Source of the DNA: CAWCTB01 sp963798275
GTDB taxonomy: Bacteria > Acidobacteriota > Terriglobia > Terriglobales > Acidobacteriaceae
Assembly: GCA_963798275.1 (NCBI GenBank)
Contig: CAWCTB010000051.1
Location: 124,001-188,000, forward strand
Length of the DNA stretch: 64,000 bases
Reading direction: 5' to 3'
This document shows positions 46,375 through 55,369 of this stretch, piece by piece. Under the pieces are notes generated by a model. It was not told the origin of the DNA. It was given only the letters and a program-made list of their open reading frames with translations, and did not search any database. The position numbers were made by a program, and so were the translations under genes. The stretch's first letter is position 1, and each line of letters starts with the position of its first letter.

Positions 46375-48081
46375 GTGCGGTCTTGTTCCAGGCGGGATTC
46401 GCGGTTTTTTCGAGCCGTTCCGGTGGCCGGCCTGCTTGTGCTGAGTTTCTCGATCGCGGCCGGGGCCCAGAATACAGTCGATACCCAGGACGCCGGCGCC
46501 GGCATGAAGCAGGAGTTCGTGCGCAACGCTGCGGGCCAGACCCTGGAAGCGCGCACCATAGGCGCGGACGGCAAACTGCAGACGCTAATTGTGTACGACT
46601 ACAAGCCGGGTTATTCCATGCCGCAGCAGACCGGGACCAGCTATTTCCCGGATGGCAAGACGGTGCAAAGGATCAACCGGGTCGGCTACGATCCCAACTC
46701 GAACTTCGTCCTGGAAGAGATCTCCTTCTTCGACGAGAGCGGGAAGCACACGAGCGGGCACAAACTCACCAGGGACGCGTTGACCGGCATTTATACGTGC
46801 GCAAACTGGGACGGCGTGCAACAGAAATATGTGCGACTGGAATGTCCCGCCGGTGAAGAAGCTGGTGGAGGGCCCGAGCCCTTGCGGCGGATTTCCCGCG
46901 ACGAAGCGCTGCGCCTGTTTGAGTCCGCCCGCGCGGCACAAAGCGCTCAGCGGAAGTCGCAGCCCGTTACTCGTAAGAAGCTGACGCCGGCTTCTGAGAC
47001 AACAAAAGACGTCACGCTGGGCGTGGTGCTGCCTGCCGCGATGGCGCCGGGAGAGAAAGTTTCCGGCTCGGTGGTGACTGATCCGGAAACGTATGAGGGC
47101 AGGCCTGACCTACTGGTGGTGCGGATGACGGTTGCTGCTGCGTCAGGCGAGGACGTGAGGTTGCGCGATTGGGTGGTCGAAGCTCCGGGCGCGCCGGCGC
47201 AACCAGCCGATGACCCGTTCGGGTTTGCGGTGCCTGCCAGTGGGGCGGATTTCAAAATTACTTTGCGCGAGGCGGGCGATCCCAGCCACTCCGTATCGAA
47301 AACGGTGCCAATGCCGAAGAGTTCCTCGGCGGCAAGGCCTTTGCCGAAATACCAGACGCAGGTGGTTTGTGTGAAGGGCGATGCTTGCGTCATCACCGGA
47401 ACTTTTACCGGAGACAGTGGGGAAGCGTTGGCGGCATTCGACGAACAACCGGCAGCAATTGTGGCGGAGACCCGGGACACCGTCTATGTTCGCGCGCCCG
47501 AGGAGTTGCTGATTGGCCAGCATCAATTGCTGTTCAGTGAAGGTTCGGCGCTGCTGGTCTTTCCTGTGATCGTTGTGGAGTTGAAGTTCCAGCCGCCATG
47601 GCACGAAATCAAGGTGGGCCCCGACGTGAACCTGCTGATCGCCGAACTGGAAGGAGCCGATCGTCTGCCGGATTCCGAGTGGGTGGCGGGGGACTTTCCC
47701 AAGAGCAGCCTGGAGCGAGCTCGCAATCTGGCGCCCGGCTTCCACCTGCCTCACGAAAGTCAGCGGGAGCGCGAGGAGCGGGAGCGGCTGGAAAAGGCCC
47801 AGAACAAGAACAATAAGGATGAGAAGAAAGAGGGCGACGGGATCATCGCTGTCTTCCTGCAGAACGCCACTCCCGACATCGTGCAGTGGTACGGTCCGAA
47901 GAGCCAGGCCTTGGTTCTGACCTTGTCGGCGGAATCGTTTTCCCAAGGTCCGTACCGCTACAACATAGCGCTCAATCCACTGAAGTCAGGCAGCTTCGCA
48001 GAGCGAACTGCAGTTATCCCGTTCCTGGCTCCAATCGAAGGCCAGAAGTTTGTGCTGCCGCCGAACACTGCGGGGCAGTAG
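46375..48081 (+). CDS. Large secreted protein of unknown function
   Basis: A 568-residue protein, taken from the GTG at 46375 (GGGGGA five bases upstream) rather than a TTG nine codons earlier. An Arg-rich start and hydrophobic helix end in Ala-Gly-Ala-Gln, a signal peptide. Residues 45-170 form a MORN-like domain with Gly/Tyr/Asp repeats (Tyr-Phe-Pro-Asp-Gly-Lys), and residues 200-470 contain beta-sandwich-like segments. A very charged Arg/Glu/Lys stretch is near 460-485. I do not recognise a family. Confidence 0.7.
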   Translation: MRSCSRRDSRFFRAVPVAGLLVLSFSIAAGAQNTVDTQDAGAGMKQEFVRNAAGQTLEARTIGADGKLQTLIVYDYKPGYSMPQQTGTSYFPDGKTVQRINRVGYDPNSNFVLEEISFFDESGKHTSGHKLTRDALTGIYTCANWDGVQQKYVRLECPAGEEAGGGPEPLRRISRDEALRLFESARAAQSAQRKSQPVTRKKLTPASETTKDVTLGVVLPAAMAPGEKVSGSVVTDPETYEGRPDLLVVRMTVAAASGEDVRLRDWVVEAPGAPAQPADDPFGFAVPASGADFKITLREAGDPSHSVSKTVPMPKSSSAARPLPKYQTQVVCVKGDACVITGTFTGDSGEALAAFDEQPAAIVAETRDTVYVRAPEELLIGQHQLLFSEGSALLVFPVIVVELKFQPPWHEIKVGPDVNLLIAELEGADRLPDSEWVAGDFPKSSLERARNLAPGFHLPHESQREREERERLEKAQNKNNKDEKKEGDGIIAVFLQNATPDIVQWYGPKSQALVLTLSAESFSQGPYRYNIALNPLKSGSFAERTAVIPFLAPIEGQKFVLPPNTAGQ

Positions 48082-48407
48082 TCGTTGCGAACGGCCCGCG
48101 CCGAGTGGATGTCGATCAACGTTCGTGTAAGCGATGTTGGCGCGAGGGTGCAGGCGGTATAACACCGTGTTATTCCCTGCATAAGAAGTATCAATTGGCT
48201 CGCGACCGAGGCAGCCGATACACTCGCAGAATCCAAAGGTGAAGCTGGCCTGCGCTGAGGGTTCGCTCTTCGAGGGAAGCTGAGGCCTGCCGGTTTCATA
48301 GGCGCAATGTGGGGTTGCTGGCCCCGAGGTTGCGCTTTCTGATCAAGTCCACCGTGTGCCGTGATTGGTCGGCCAGTCGCGTGGGAGTTCGCTCGTTCAG
48401 GCGGGGT
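48082..48407. other. Spacer before the LysR regulator gene
   Basis: No gene; frames that extend the regulator upstream (to 48309) lack homology to LysR starts. The regulator's own promoter is expected here. LysR genes often bind T-N11-A sites near their start; none was clear. Confidence 0.3.
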
Positions 48408-49367
48408 ATGGATTTCGATCAACTGACGACGTTTTTGGAAGTCGCGAAGCTGGGCAATTTCTCGCGCGCGGGTGAGAAGGTATTTCGCTCGCAGTCGGCG
48501 GTGAGCGCCCAGATCCGGCAACTGGAGCAGGACTACGGCACGAAACTGCTCGATCGTTCGGGTAAGCGCGTCCAGTTGACTCCGGCTGGCAAAGTCTTGT
48601 TCGAGTATGCGCATCGCCTGCTGGCGCTGCGGGGAGAATCGCTGCGAGCCGTCGCCGACCAGGACCGCACGCCGCGAGGCGTCCTGGCCATTGGCGCCAA
48701 CGAAGCCACTTGTCTCTACGTGCTGCCCCAGAGCTTCAGCGAGTATCGCCGTCGCTATCCCGATGTACAGATCAGCATCTATCGCAACTTCAGCCACAAG
48801 ATTCTTGAGCGCTTGCAGGACGGGTTGATCGACGTAGGCATCGTGACCATGCCGGTGAAGTCACCCAGCCTGGTGGTGCAGCGGATTTTCCATGACCGCC
48901 TCATGCTGATGACCAGCCCGCGGCATCCGCTGGCGCGACAAGATTCGGTGTCGGTGGAAGACATCATCGAGCATCCCATCATCCTGCCCAAAGCCGGGCA
49001 CACCCGCAAGACGATGGACCGCCTCTTGCGGCCGCATCTGTCGCAGTTGCGGGTAGCCATGGAGCTTCCCAGCATCGCCATGATCAAGGCCTTCGTGGCT
49101 TCGGGGATGGGCGTGTCGCTCATCAGCGAAAGCTTCGCGCTGCATGAGCACCAGGCTGGCGAATTGAAACTCATACCGCTGTCCGATGCCGTGCTAGCGC
49201 GCGAGCTAGGACTGGTGTATCACCAGGACCGCACCCTGCCCCGTTCGGCGATGGCGTTTGTTGAGCTCTTGCGCGAAGGTCTGCTGCGGCCGCGTGCTGG
49301 AAACGGGTCTGCGACGGAAGAACAGCTCGATGTGTCGTTCTCCGATTTAGCTTCAGCAACCCTGTAA
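48408..49367 (+). CDS. LysR-family transcriptional regulator
   Basis: A 319-residue protein from the ATG at 48408, where the family's winged helix-turn-helix begins (Gln-Leu-Thr-Thr-Phe-Leu-Glu-Val-Ala-Lys, then Ser-Gln-Ser-Ala-Val-Ser-Ala-Gln-Ile). The rest is the periplasmic-binding-protein-like effector domain. The DNA-binding start is closest to the CbbR/CysB type of LysR. The porin and APC permease downstream on the same strand, or the gene before it, are possible targets. Confidence 0.92.
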   Translation: MDFDQLTTFLEVAKLGNFSRAGEKVFRSQSAVSAQIRQLEQDYGTKLLDRSGKRVQLTPAGKVLFEYAHRLLALRGESLRAVADQDRTPRGVLAIGANEATCLYVLPQSFSEYRRRYPDVQISIYRNFSHKILERLQDGLIDVGIVTMPVKSPSLVVQRIFHDRLMLMTSPRHPLARQDSVSVEDIIEHPIILPKAGHTRKTMDRLLRPHLSQLRVAMELPSIAMIKAFVASGMGVSLISESFALHEHQAGELKLIPLSDAVLARELGLVYHQDRTLPRSAMAFVELLREGLLRPRAGNGSATEEQLDVSFSDLASATL

Positions 49368-49973
49368 TAAAGCTTCGATCATGCCAGGACATCTTTGGCA
49401 CACGTTGCTTCGACAGCACGTACCTCTTCCAGTGCTGACGGTAAGGACCCCGCGAGCGGTCGCAATTCCTGCCTGCGCGAAGGCGACTCTGCCCGTGAGC
49501 CACGAACTCTTCCAGATGACCGCGATCCCTATTACACCCACGTTCTCATTTATTTGTTGATTACCGTCATTCGTGAAAAGCGAGCGCAGAATCGGGCGAT
49601 CCCACAACCACACCCGTAAGTACTTTGTTCCAGCCGCGTGCGGCTTTAGGAAATAAGCGCGATTTATCGGCTTTATAAAGGCAAGTTGTCGCTGTTTTTC
49701 TGATGCGTGCTAGCGGAAGTATGCGTTGGACTCGCGTGCAAGCGTTCCCTTAGGTTCATAGTCGCTGGTGGAAAAATGCCGTGCGTCACCGGGGGTGAGC
49801 GCGGTTGGGGGAGACAGGGAGTTACAGCAATGAAGTTTTTCTCCCGGAATGGTGTGTCGCAGTTGAATACGCAGTCGAGCTTCAACCGCACTTCAGCGGC
49901 AATCGGCGGCTCGAAAAAGAGGGGCCAGCTGTCCGGCTTCGAACCAGGTGTTGGGGGACGCACAAGAACAACA
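49368..49973. other. Gene-free 600-base region before the porin gene
   Basis: No gene is supported. A reading frame upstream of the porin start (from ATG 49830, with AGGGAG before it) continues in frame but lacks a signal peptide, so it looks like a leader. A long untranslated leader or regulatory RNA is possible but not shown. Confidence 0.3.
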
Positions 49974-51215
49974 ATGCATTTTAATTGCCTCAAGAAGTTC
50001 GCAGTGGCTGCCGTGTGCCTTGGGCTGGCTTGTGTCAGTTATGCGCAGGCCGCACCGGATCCAAAGCCAACCGATCCCACGCAAGCCTCGACTCCAGCTG
50101 CGGTGCCCGCTGCTCCCGCCGAGGCCGCAGCTCCGACGGCACTCCCGACGCCTTCGATCACGGGCCCGCTGCAGGCGGCGCCGCCCATCAATTTGGGCGG
50201 TAGCGAAGGTGGCATTTTGAGCAAGCTCAGCCTGAACGGCATTGTCAGCGGGATGGGACTGTTTCAGGGAAACGTTGCCCCGGGTAACAACGGAGCAGAA
50301 GGCGCCCTGACCAATGGGCAGGTGTGGATCCAGAAGACGACGGGCTGGTGGCAGTTCTATGTGCAGGCGGGAGCCTATCAGATCAGTTCTCTGGGAACGC
50401 CGTTTATCTCTACCGAGAAAACCGTCAGTGATCTTTACGGTCCGGTTCCGGTGGGCTACCTGAAGCTGGTGCCGGGGAAGAACACCAACATTGAGATTGG
50501 TGCGCTGCCGACGTTGGTAGGCGCCGAGTACACCTTCGATTTCGAAAACATGAACGTCGAGCGTGGCTTGTTGTGGAACCAGGAGAATGCGGTGACGCGC
50601 GGGGTGCAGATCAATCAGACGATGGGCAAGTTCACGGCCTCGTTCAGCTGGAACGATGGCTATTATTCGAACCGCTATTCCGGGCTGAGCGGCTCGCTGA
50701 CGTATACCAAAGGGCCGCACAGCGTGGCGTTCATCGGCAGTGGATACCTGGGGCAAACCAACTGGCAGAGCTTGGCCACGCCGGTGCAGAACAACGGCCA
50801 GATTTATGACCTGATCTACACCTACACCAAGGGAGCGTGGATCCTGCAGCCCTACATTCAATACAACGATGTCCCGACCAATCCGGCGATCGGAGTCACC
50901 CAGGGCGCGTCGGCCTGGGGAGGCGCCATTTTGGTAAGTCGCGCCTTCAAGAAGGGGTTCTCGATGGCGGGGCGCTTTGAATACATCTCGAGCTCGGGAG
51001 GGGTGCCTTCCAATTCGGTAAACCTGTTGTATGGGCCGGGCAGCGCGGCCTGGTCAATCACGGCGACGCCCACGTACCAGTACCAAAAGTTCTTCACCCG
51101 GGCGGAGTTTTCGTTTGTACAAGCGGTCAACTACACGCAGGGTTTTGCGTTCGGTTCCAGCGGGATCAGCGCAACCCAGCCCCGCGGCGCAGTCGAAATA
51201 GGCTTCCTGTTTTGA
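49974..51215 (+). CDS. Outer-membrane beta-barrel porin (BBP2/OmpL-like)
   Basis: A 413-residue protein from the ATG at 49974, where a signal peptide begins (cut near Tyr-Ala-Gln-Ala). A Pro/Ala-rich linker is followed by a run of alternating beta-strands with Gly/Tyr/Trp, ending in Phe, typical of an outer-membrane barrel. The pattern resembles the putative beta-barrel porin-2 family. The next gene is an APC permease, so the two may bring amino acids or amines across the two membranes. Confidence 0.72.
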   Translation: MHFNCLKKFAVAAVCLGLACVSYAQAAPDPKPTDPTQASTPAAVPAAPAEAAAPTALPTPSITGPLQAAPPINLGGSEGGILSKLSLNGIVSGMGLFQGNVAPGNNGAEGALTNGQVWIQKTTGWWQFYVQAGAYQISSLGTPFISTEKTVSDLYGPVPVGYLKLVPGKNTNIEIGALPTLVGAEYTFDFENMNVERGLLWNQENAVTRGVQINQTMGKFTASFSWNDGYYSNRYSGLSGSLTYTKGPHSVAFIGSGYLGQTNWQSLATPVQNNGQIYDLIYTYTKGAWILQPYIQYNDVPTNPAIGVTQGASAWGGAILVSRAFKKGFSMAGRFEYISSSGGVPSNSVNLLYGPGSAAWSITATPTYQYQKFFTRAEFSFVQAVNYTQGFAFGSSGISATQPRGAVEIGFLF

Positions 51216-51401
51216 GCAGTAAGAGGGTTTGAGTTTGAGCAACGAACCGGTTGCTCATATGCGGAGAGGCGGGTGGATCCAATTCAACATACCCCTGAAA
51301 CCAGCAATCCACCCGTCCCCGCGCCCAAGTTAGGAGCAGTTGCGAAGCAGCAGGGCACTGGATCGTGAAACGTTGCAATCGAGGAAGTAAAAGGAGAATT
51401 T

Positions 51402-53216
51402 ATGGCAGAAAACACCCCAGTTGAGATGAAAGCAACTCTAGGACTTACAGGGTTGACGATGAACGCCATGGCGCTCATCGCGCCGGGCGCCTTTCTATGG
51501 CTCACCTTTTACATCCAGGCAACGACTGGAGTAACCGCGCCCTCGATGTGGCTCGGGATCATCGTTGCGCTGGCATTGTGTCTGGCAACCGCCGTTTGTT
51601 ATGCGGAGCTGGCCAAGCTGTATCCAGGCACAGGCAGCTCCTATTACTTTGCCGAACAATCGTTCCTGAACCACGACAAAGCGTGGCGCTACGCCCGGCT
51701 TTCCAAGTTCATCGTAGGCTGGGCCTCACACCTTTACTACTGGATCTATCCCGGCGTGATGGTGGCTGTTATGGGCATCCTTTGCGGATACCTGGTCGGA
51801 ACCATCTGGCCGAACTTCATGAACGCTTCGAATCCTGGTCCGGCGTTCATGATGCTGGTAGCAATCGTGTTTTCGTTCCTGGTGGCGTATATCGCTCACC
51901 GCGGCGTAACCGGGTCAACCGCGGTCAACATTGCGATCAACGTCATTCAGATCGCCGCGTTGGTCCTGTTCGCGGTGTTGGCGCTGGGCTATCGCATGAA
52001 CCATCCGCCGGGAAGCATCGCCTACCAGTTCGATTCCGTATCGGGCGAAGCTTACACCTATGAATTCCTGACGACGAAGACCATGGTCGACGGCAAGGAG
52101 ACCGAAACCATCGTTCGCGACTCGGCTGGTGTAGTGCCACAGCCCAAGTTGGATGCGTCAGGTAACCCGGTGCCCTATCGCATCAGCTACCCGGAAAAGG
52201 ATGCCTCAGGGGCGTTCCTGACGCATCCCAATGCGAAGTCCGTTATTAGCCCCCACAATTGGGGTTGGGTGTTTATTCAAGCTACAGTCGCGATCCTGAT
52301 CCTGGTCGGTTTCGAGTCGGTGACGGCCATGGGCGGCGAGGCCAAGAATGCCAAGCGCGATATTCCCATCGCGGTCATCGTTTCGCTTCTGGTGCAGGGC
52401 ATGTTCTGTTACCTGTTCGAATATTTTGCCGCCAACTATTTCCTCAACAGCGGGTACTCGATGGCGAGTGCGTCCGGTTCGGCGGCACCGATCGGCGACA
52501 TGATGGTCGTCGTGGGCGATGCTTTGCTCGGTCCCGGCCACGGACGGATCTTCATGCTGTGCGAGGCGTTCACCGTGTTCCTGGCGCTGATCGGTACCAC
52601 GCTCTCGTGCATGAACACCGGAGCGCGTGTTACTTACGCGATGGGCAAGGACAAGGAGGCGCCTGAACACTTCGGCATGTTGCACTCCAATAACCTAACT
52701 CCACATCGCGCGATCTGGACTCTGGCGGCGATCTCGGCGGTGGTTGGCTGTATCGGCATCGTGTTTGTGTTCGGCGATGCCGGAGCGCCGGCTGATGCCG
52801 CGATCCAGGCCTTGCCGCACGGCTTCTGGTCCAGCTTCGGGTACGTCAGTCACGACCGTTTGGCGGCCATGCCCAACACCCTGCTGACGGTGACGCTGGC
52901 TTCCAACTTCGGGACCTTTCTGTTGTACGGTCTGAGTTGCGTTATCTGTCTGGTCGGTTACCACAATCATCCCAAGTTCAAGCCGATTCGCCACCTGATC
53001 GTTCCGTTGTTTGGATTGGTCGCAAATCTGGCCTGCATGGCGTTCTACCTGATCGGTCCATTTATGGGCTACGGCACCAAGAAGGAGCCATTGCTGGCGT
53101 TGGGGATCGCGCTCGTCTGGGCCATTTATGGTGGCATTTATTTCGTCCGCTCCAGTAAGACTACCGGGCGAACCACAATGGTAGAAAAGAGACATATCGA
53201 AGCGAGTGTGATTTAG
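51402..53216 (+). CDS. APC-family amino acid permease
   Basis: A 604-residue inner-membrane protein with about twelve helices and the APC start (Gly-Leu-Thr-Gly-Leu-Thr-Met-Asn-Ala-Met-Ala-Leu-Ile-Ala-Pro-Gly). A long loop of about 70 residues near 205-270 is unusual. The Glu of the Gly-Phe-Glu-Ser-Val motif typical of the superfamily is present. The substrate is not clear. GGAG precedes the ATG by eight bases. A hairpin follows the stop. Confidence 0.9.
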   Translation: MAENTPVEMKATLGLTGLTMNAMALIAPGAFLWLTFYIQATTGVTAPSMWLGIIVALALCLATAVCYAELAKLYPGTGSSYYFAEQSFLNHDKAWRYARLSKFIVGWASHLYYWIYPGVMVAVMGILCGYLVGTIWPNFMNASNPGPAFMMLVAIVFSFLVAYIAHRGVTGSTAVNIAINVIQIAALVLFAVLALGYRMNHPPGSIAYQFDSVSGEAYTYEFLTTKTMVDGKETETIVRDSAGVVPQPKLDASGNPVPYRISYPEKDASGAFLTHPNAKSVISPHNWGWVFIQATVAILILVGFESVTAMGGEAKNAKRDIPIAVIVSLLVQGMFCYLFEYFAANYFLNSGYSMASASGSAAPIGDMMVVVGDALLGPGHGRIFMLCEAFTVFLALIGTTLSCMNTGARVTYAMGKDKEAPEHFGMLHSNNLTPHRAIWTLAAISAVVGCIGIVFVFGDAGAPADAAIQALPHGFWSSFGYVSHDRLAAMPNTLLTVTLASNFGTFLLYGLSCVICLVGYHNHPKFKPIRHLIVPLFGLVANLACMAFYLIGPFMGYGTKKEPLLALGIALVWAIYGGIYFVRSSKTTGRTTMVEKRHIEASVI

Positions 53217-53245
53217 AAGGCAGGGAATCAGTGGTGGGCCGTTGG

Positions 53246-53268
53246 GGGCGGGCACAGTCCCGCCCTTT
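53246..53268 (+). terminator. Likely terminator of the APC permease gene
   Basis: GGGCGGG pairs with CCCGCCC across a six-base loop, followed by TTT. It lies 30 bases after the permease stop and before the phosphatase gene. The T tract is short, so the call is moderate. Confidence 0.5.
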
Positions 53269-53367
53269 GGCCTGAGCGGAGTACTTATTAAGATAGAACC
53301 TTCAGAAGCCGGGACGACAGGTCCCGGAACAGTGCAGTCTTCGTGAAACCTGGAGCTTGCAGGTTCT

Positions 53368-54165
53368 ATGCTTGACGTTCAATTCACCCAACTTTCGGAC
53401 CCGGGCCGCGTAAGGAAGCACAACGAAGACTATCTGGGCCACGTGCTGCCGCACAATCCTGCCCAACTGCGTTCCCACGGCTGTTTGTTCGTGCTGGCCG
53501 ACGGAGTTGGCGGACAAGACAAGGGCGAAGTAGCTTCCCGCACGGCGGTGGAACGAGTGCTCGCTGGATTTGTCCGGGCGCGTGCCGGAGAGCCGCACAA
53601 GACGCTGCTGACTCGCCTGATACAGGCCGCCAACACCGAGGTGTATGAGAGCGGGGGCTCTTCCGGTTCGCGAACCCAAATGGCCACAACCGTCGTCGCC
53701 TGTGCGCTGCGCTTCGATCATGCCGTTATCGCGCATGTCGGCGACTCGCGATGTTATCTGATCCGTTCCGGCCGGCCGAAGCAGATCACCAATGACCACA
53801 CGGTTCCCAGCGAACAGGCGCGGCTGGGAATACTTTCTGCCCGCGAAGCCGCCGAATCGTCCCACCGGCATTTGCTGAGCCGTTCTGTGGGCAACGACAT
53901 CTTCGTTGCGGTGGAGATCAACGATTTCCAGGTACAGAAGGGCGATTTGCTGGTGCTGTGTTCCGACGGGCTTCACGGCCCGGTGCCCGCGTCTGACCTG
54001 GCGAGCGTCGTTATGCGGCATGACAATCTGCAGACGGCGGCGGAGAAACTGGTCGCTCTTGCCAACCAGCGCGATGGCAGCGACAACATCAGCGTGCAGT
54101 TGATTCGGGTTCACGACGTCGAGCGCACCGGCATGTACCGCGGCCGGCCGTACAAGCTGCTGTGA
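53368..54165 (+). CDS. PP2C-family (PPM) serine/threonine phosphatase
   Basis: A 265-residue single-domain enzyme with the PP2C motifs: Arg-Lys-His-Asn-Glu-Asp21, Ala-Asp45-Gly-Val-Gly-Gly, Ala-His-Val-Gly-Asp-Ser-Arg-Cys-Tyr and Cys-Ser-Asp-Gly-Leu. The acidic residues bind the two metal ions. It removes phosphate from Ser/Thr. The Ser/Thr kinase gene begins about 195 bases downstream, so the pair may act on the same targets. The end keeps a Gln-Asn/Asp loop (Arg-Asp-Gly-Ser-Asp-Asn-Ile-Ser) typical of the family. Confidence 0.92.
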   Translation: MLDVQFTQLSDPGRVRKHNEDYLGHVLPHNPAQLRSHGCLFVLADGVGGQDKGEVASRTAVERVLAGFVRARAGEPHKTLLTRLIQAANTEVYESGGSSGSRTQMATTVVACALRFDHAVIAHVGDSRCYLIRSGRPKQITNDHTVPSEQARLGILSAREAAESSHRHLLSRSVGNDIFVAVEINDFQVQKGDLLVLCSDGLHGPVPASDLASVVMRHDNLQTAAEKLVALANQRDGSDNISVQLIRVHDVERTGMYRGRPYKLL

Positions 54166-54359
54166 GCGGAAGTCTCGCCCACGGCAGATAGTTCCCAGTG
54201 CGGCCAGGCGTCCAGATTTCTTCCAGCAAAATCACAGGGACTTACGGAATCTTTACGCGTAGTGTGTTCCAATTGTCTGGCATTATTGAGTGGACACTCA
54301 ATGACCAGTAATCCAATCCGAGCTTCGCATTTCGGGGGAATACCGCAGCCTGCACAACC

Positions 54360-55328
54360 ATGACTTCCGTCCACGCCGGCGAACAACTCGATCACTACCA
54401 GATTGACAAGCTGATTGCCCGCAGTGGCATGGCGTCCATCTATCAAGGAACCGATCTGCGCAATGGGCGGAAGGTCGCCATCAAGATCCCTCACCCTGAA
54501 ATGGAGAGTGACGCCAACCTGTTCGACCGCTTCCGCCGCGAGGAGGAGATCGGCAAGGACATGGACCATCCCGGCGTGATGAAAGTGTTCACTGACGATG
54601 ACCGCAGTGAAGTCTACATGGTCAGTGAGTGGGTGGACGGCCGGCTGCTGCGTCAGATTCTCGATGAGCAGAAGAAACTTGACCCGGAGCGCGCCGTCAG
54701 GATTACCACGCGCATTCTGGACGCCTTGCAGTACATCCACGATCGCGGCATCATTCACCGCGACTTGAAGCCGGAAAACGTCATGGTCGACGATCAGGAC
54801 AACATTAAGCTGATCGATTTTGGCATAGCGTCGAACCTTCGCGGCCGCCGGTTGACCTTCGCCAAGCTGTCACAGACCATGGGTACGCCGGATTACATCT
54901 CGCCCGAGCAGGTCAGGGGGAAACGCGGCGATGCGCGCAGCGACCTATACTCCGTCGGCGTCATGTTGTACGAGATGCTGACGGGCCAGGTGCCGTTCAC
55001 CGGACCGAATCCCTTCGTTGTCATGAACGACCGGCTGTTGAATAATCCTGTTCCGCCGCGCGAAATCGATCCCGCCATCACGCCCCAGTTGCAGGAGATC
55101 ATCTATCGCGCCCTGGAGCGCGATTGGAAGAACCGCTATGCCCGAGCCAGCGAATTCGCCTGGGACCTCGAGCACCAGGACCAGGTTGGGGTTGCGGAGC
55201 GCGCCGAGTTGCACGACTGGAGAACACGGCGCAGCCCGTGGCCCAGAAAAATCGCCTTCTACGTCGCCATGGCGCTGATCCCGGTGGTGGTCTTCGCCCT
55301 GCTGCTATGGGTTGCCCGCCATAGCTGA
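54360..55328 (+). CDS. Membrane-anchored serine/threonine protein kinase
   Basis: A 322-residue Hanks-type kinase. The ATP lysine is Lys42, the catalytic loop is His133-Arg-Asp135-Leu-Lys-Pro-Glu-Asn, the metal loop is Asp153-Phe-Gly, and the activation segment ends Gly-Thr-Pro-Asp-Tyr-Ile-Ser-Pro-Glu (175-183). A single membrane helix sits near residues 298-318 with almost nothing after it, so there is no external sensor domain. It is tail-anchored. It follows the PP2C phosphatase. Confidence 0.93.
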   Translation: MTSVHAGEQLDHYQIDKLIARSGMASIYQGTDLRNGRKVAIKIPHPEMESDANLFDRFRREEEIGKDMDHPGVMKVFTDDDRSEVYMVSEWVDGRLLRQILDEQKKLDPERAVRITTRILDALQYIHDRGIIHRDLKPENVMVDDQDNIKLIDFGIASNLRGRRLTFAKLSQTMGTPDYISPEQVRGKRGDARSDLYSVGVMLYEMLTGQVPFTGPNPFVVMNDRLLNNPVPPREIDPAITPQLQEIIYRALERDWKNRYARASEFAWDLEHQDQVGVAERAELHDWRTRRSPWPRKIAFYVAMALIPVVVFALLLWVARHS

Positions 55329-55369
55329 GCCGTCCTGCTGGGCTCCGCATAGGACTCCGGACATGAGCG

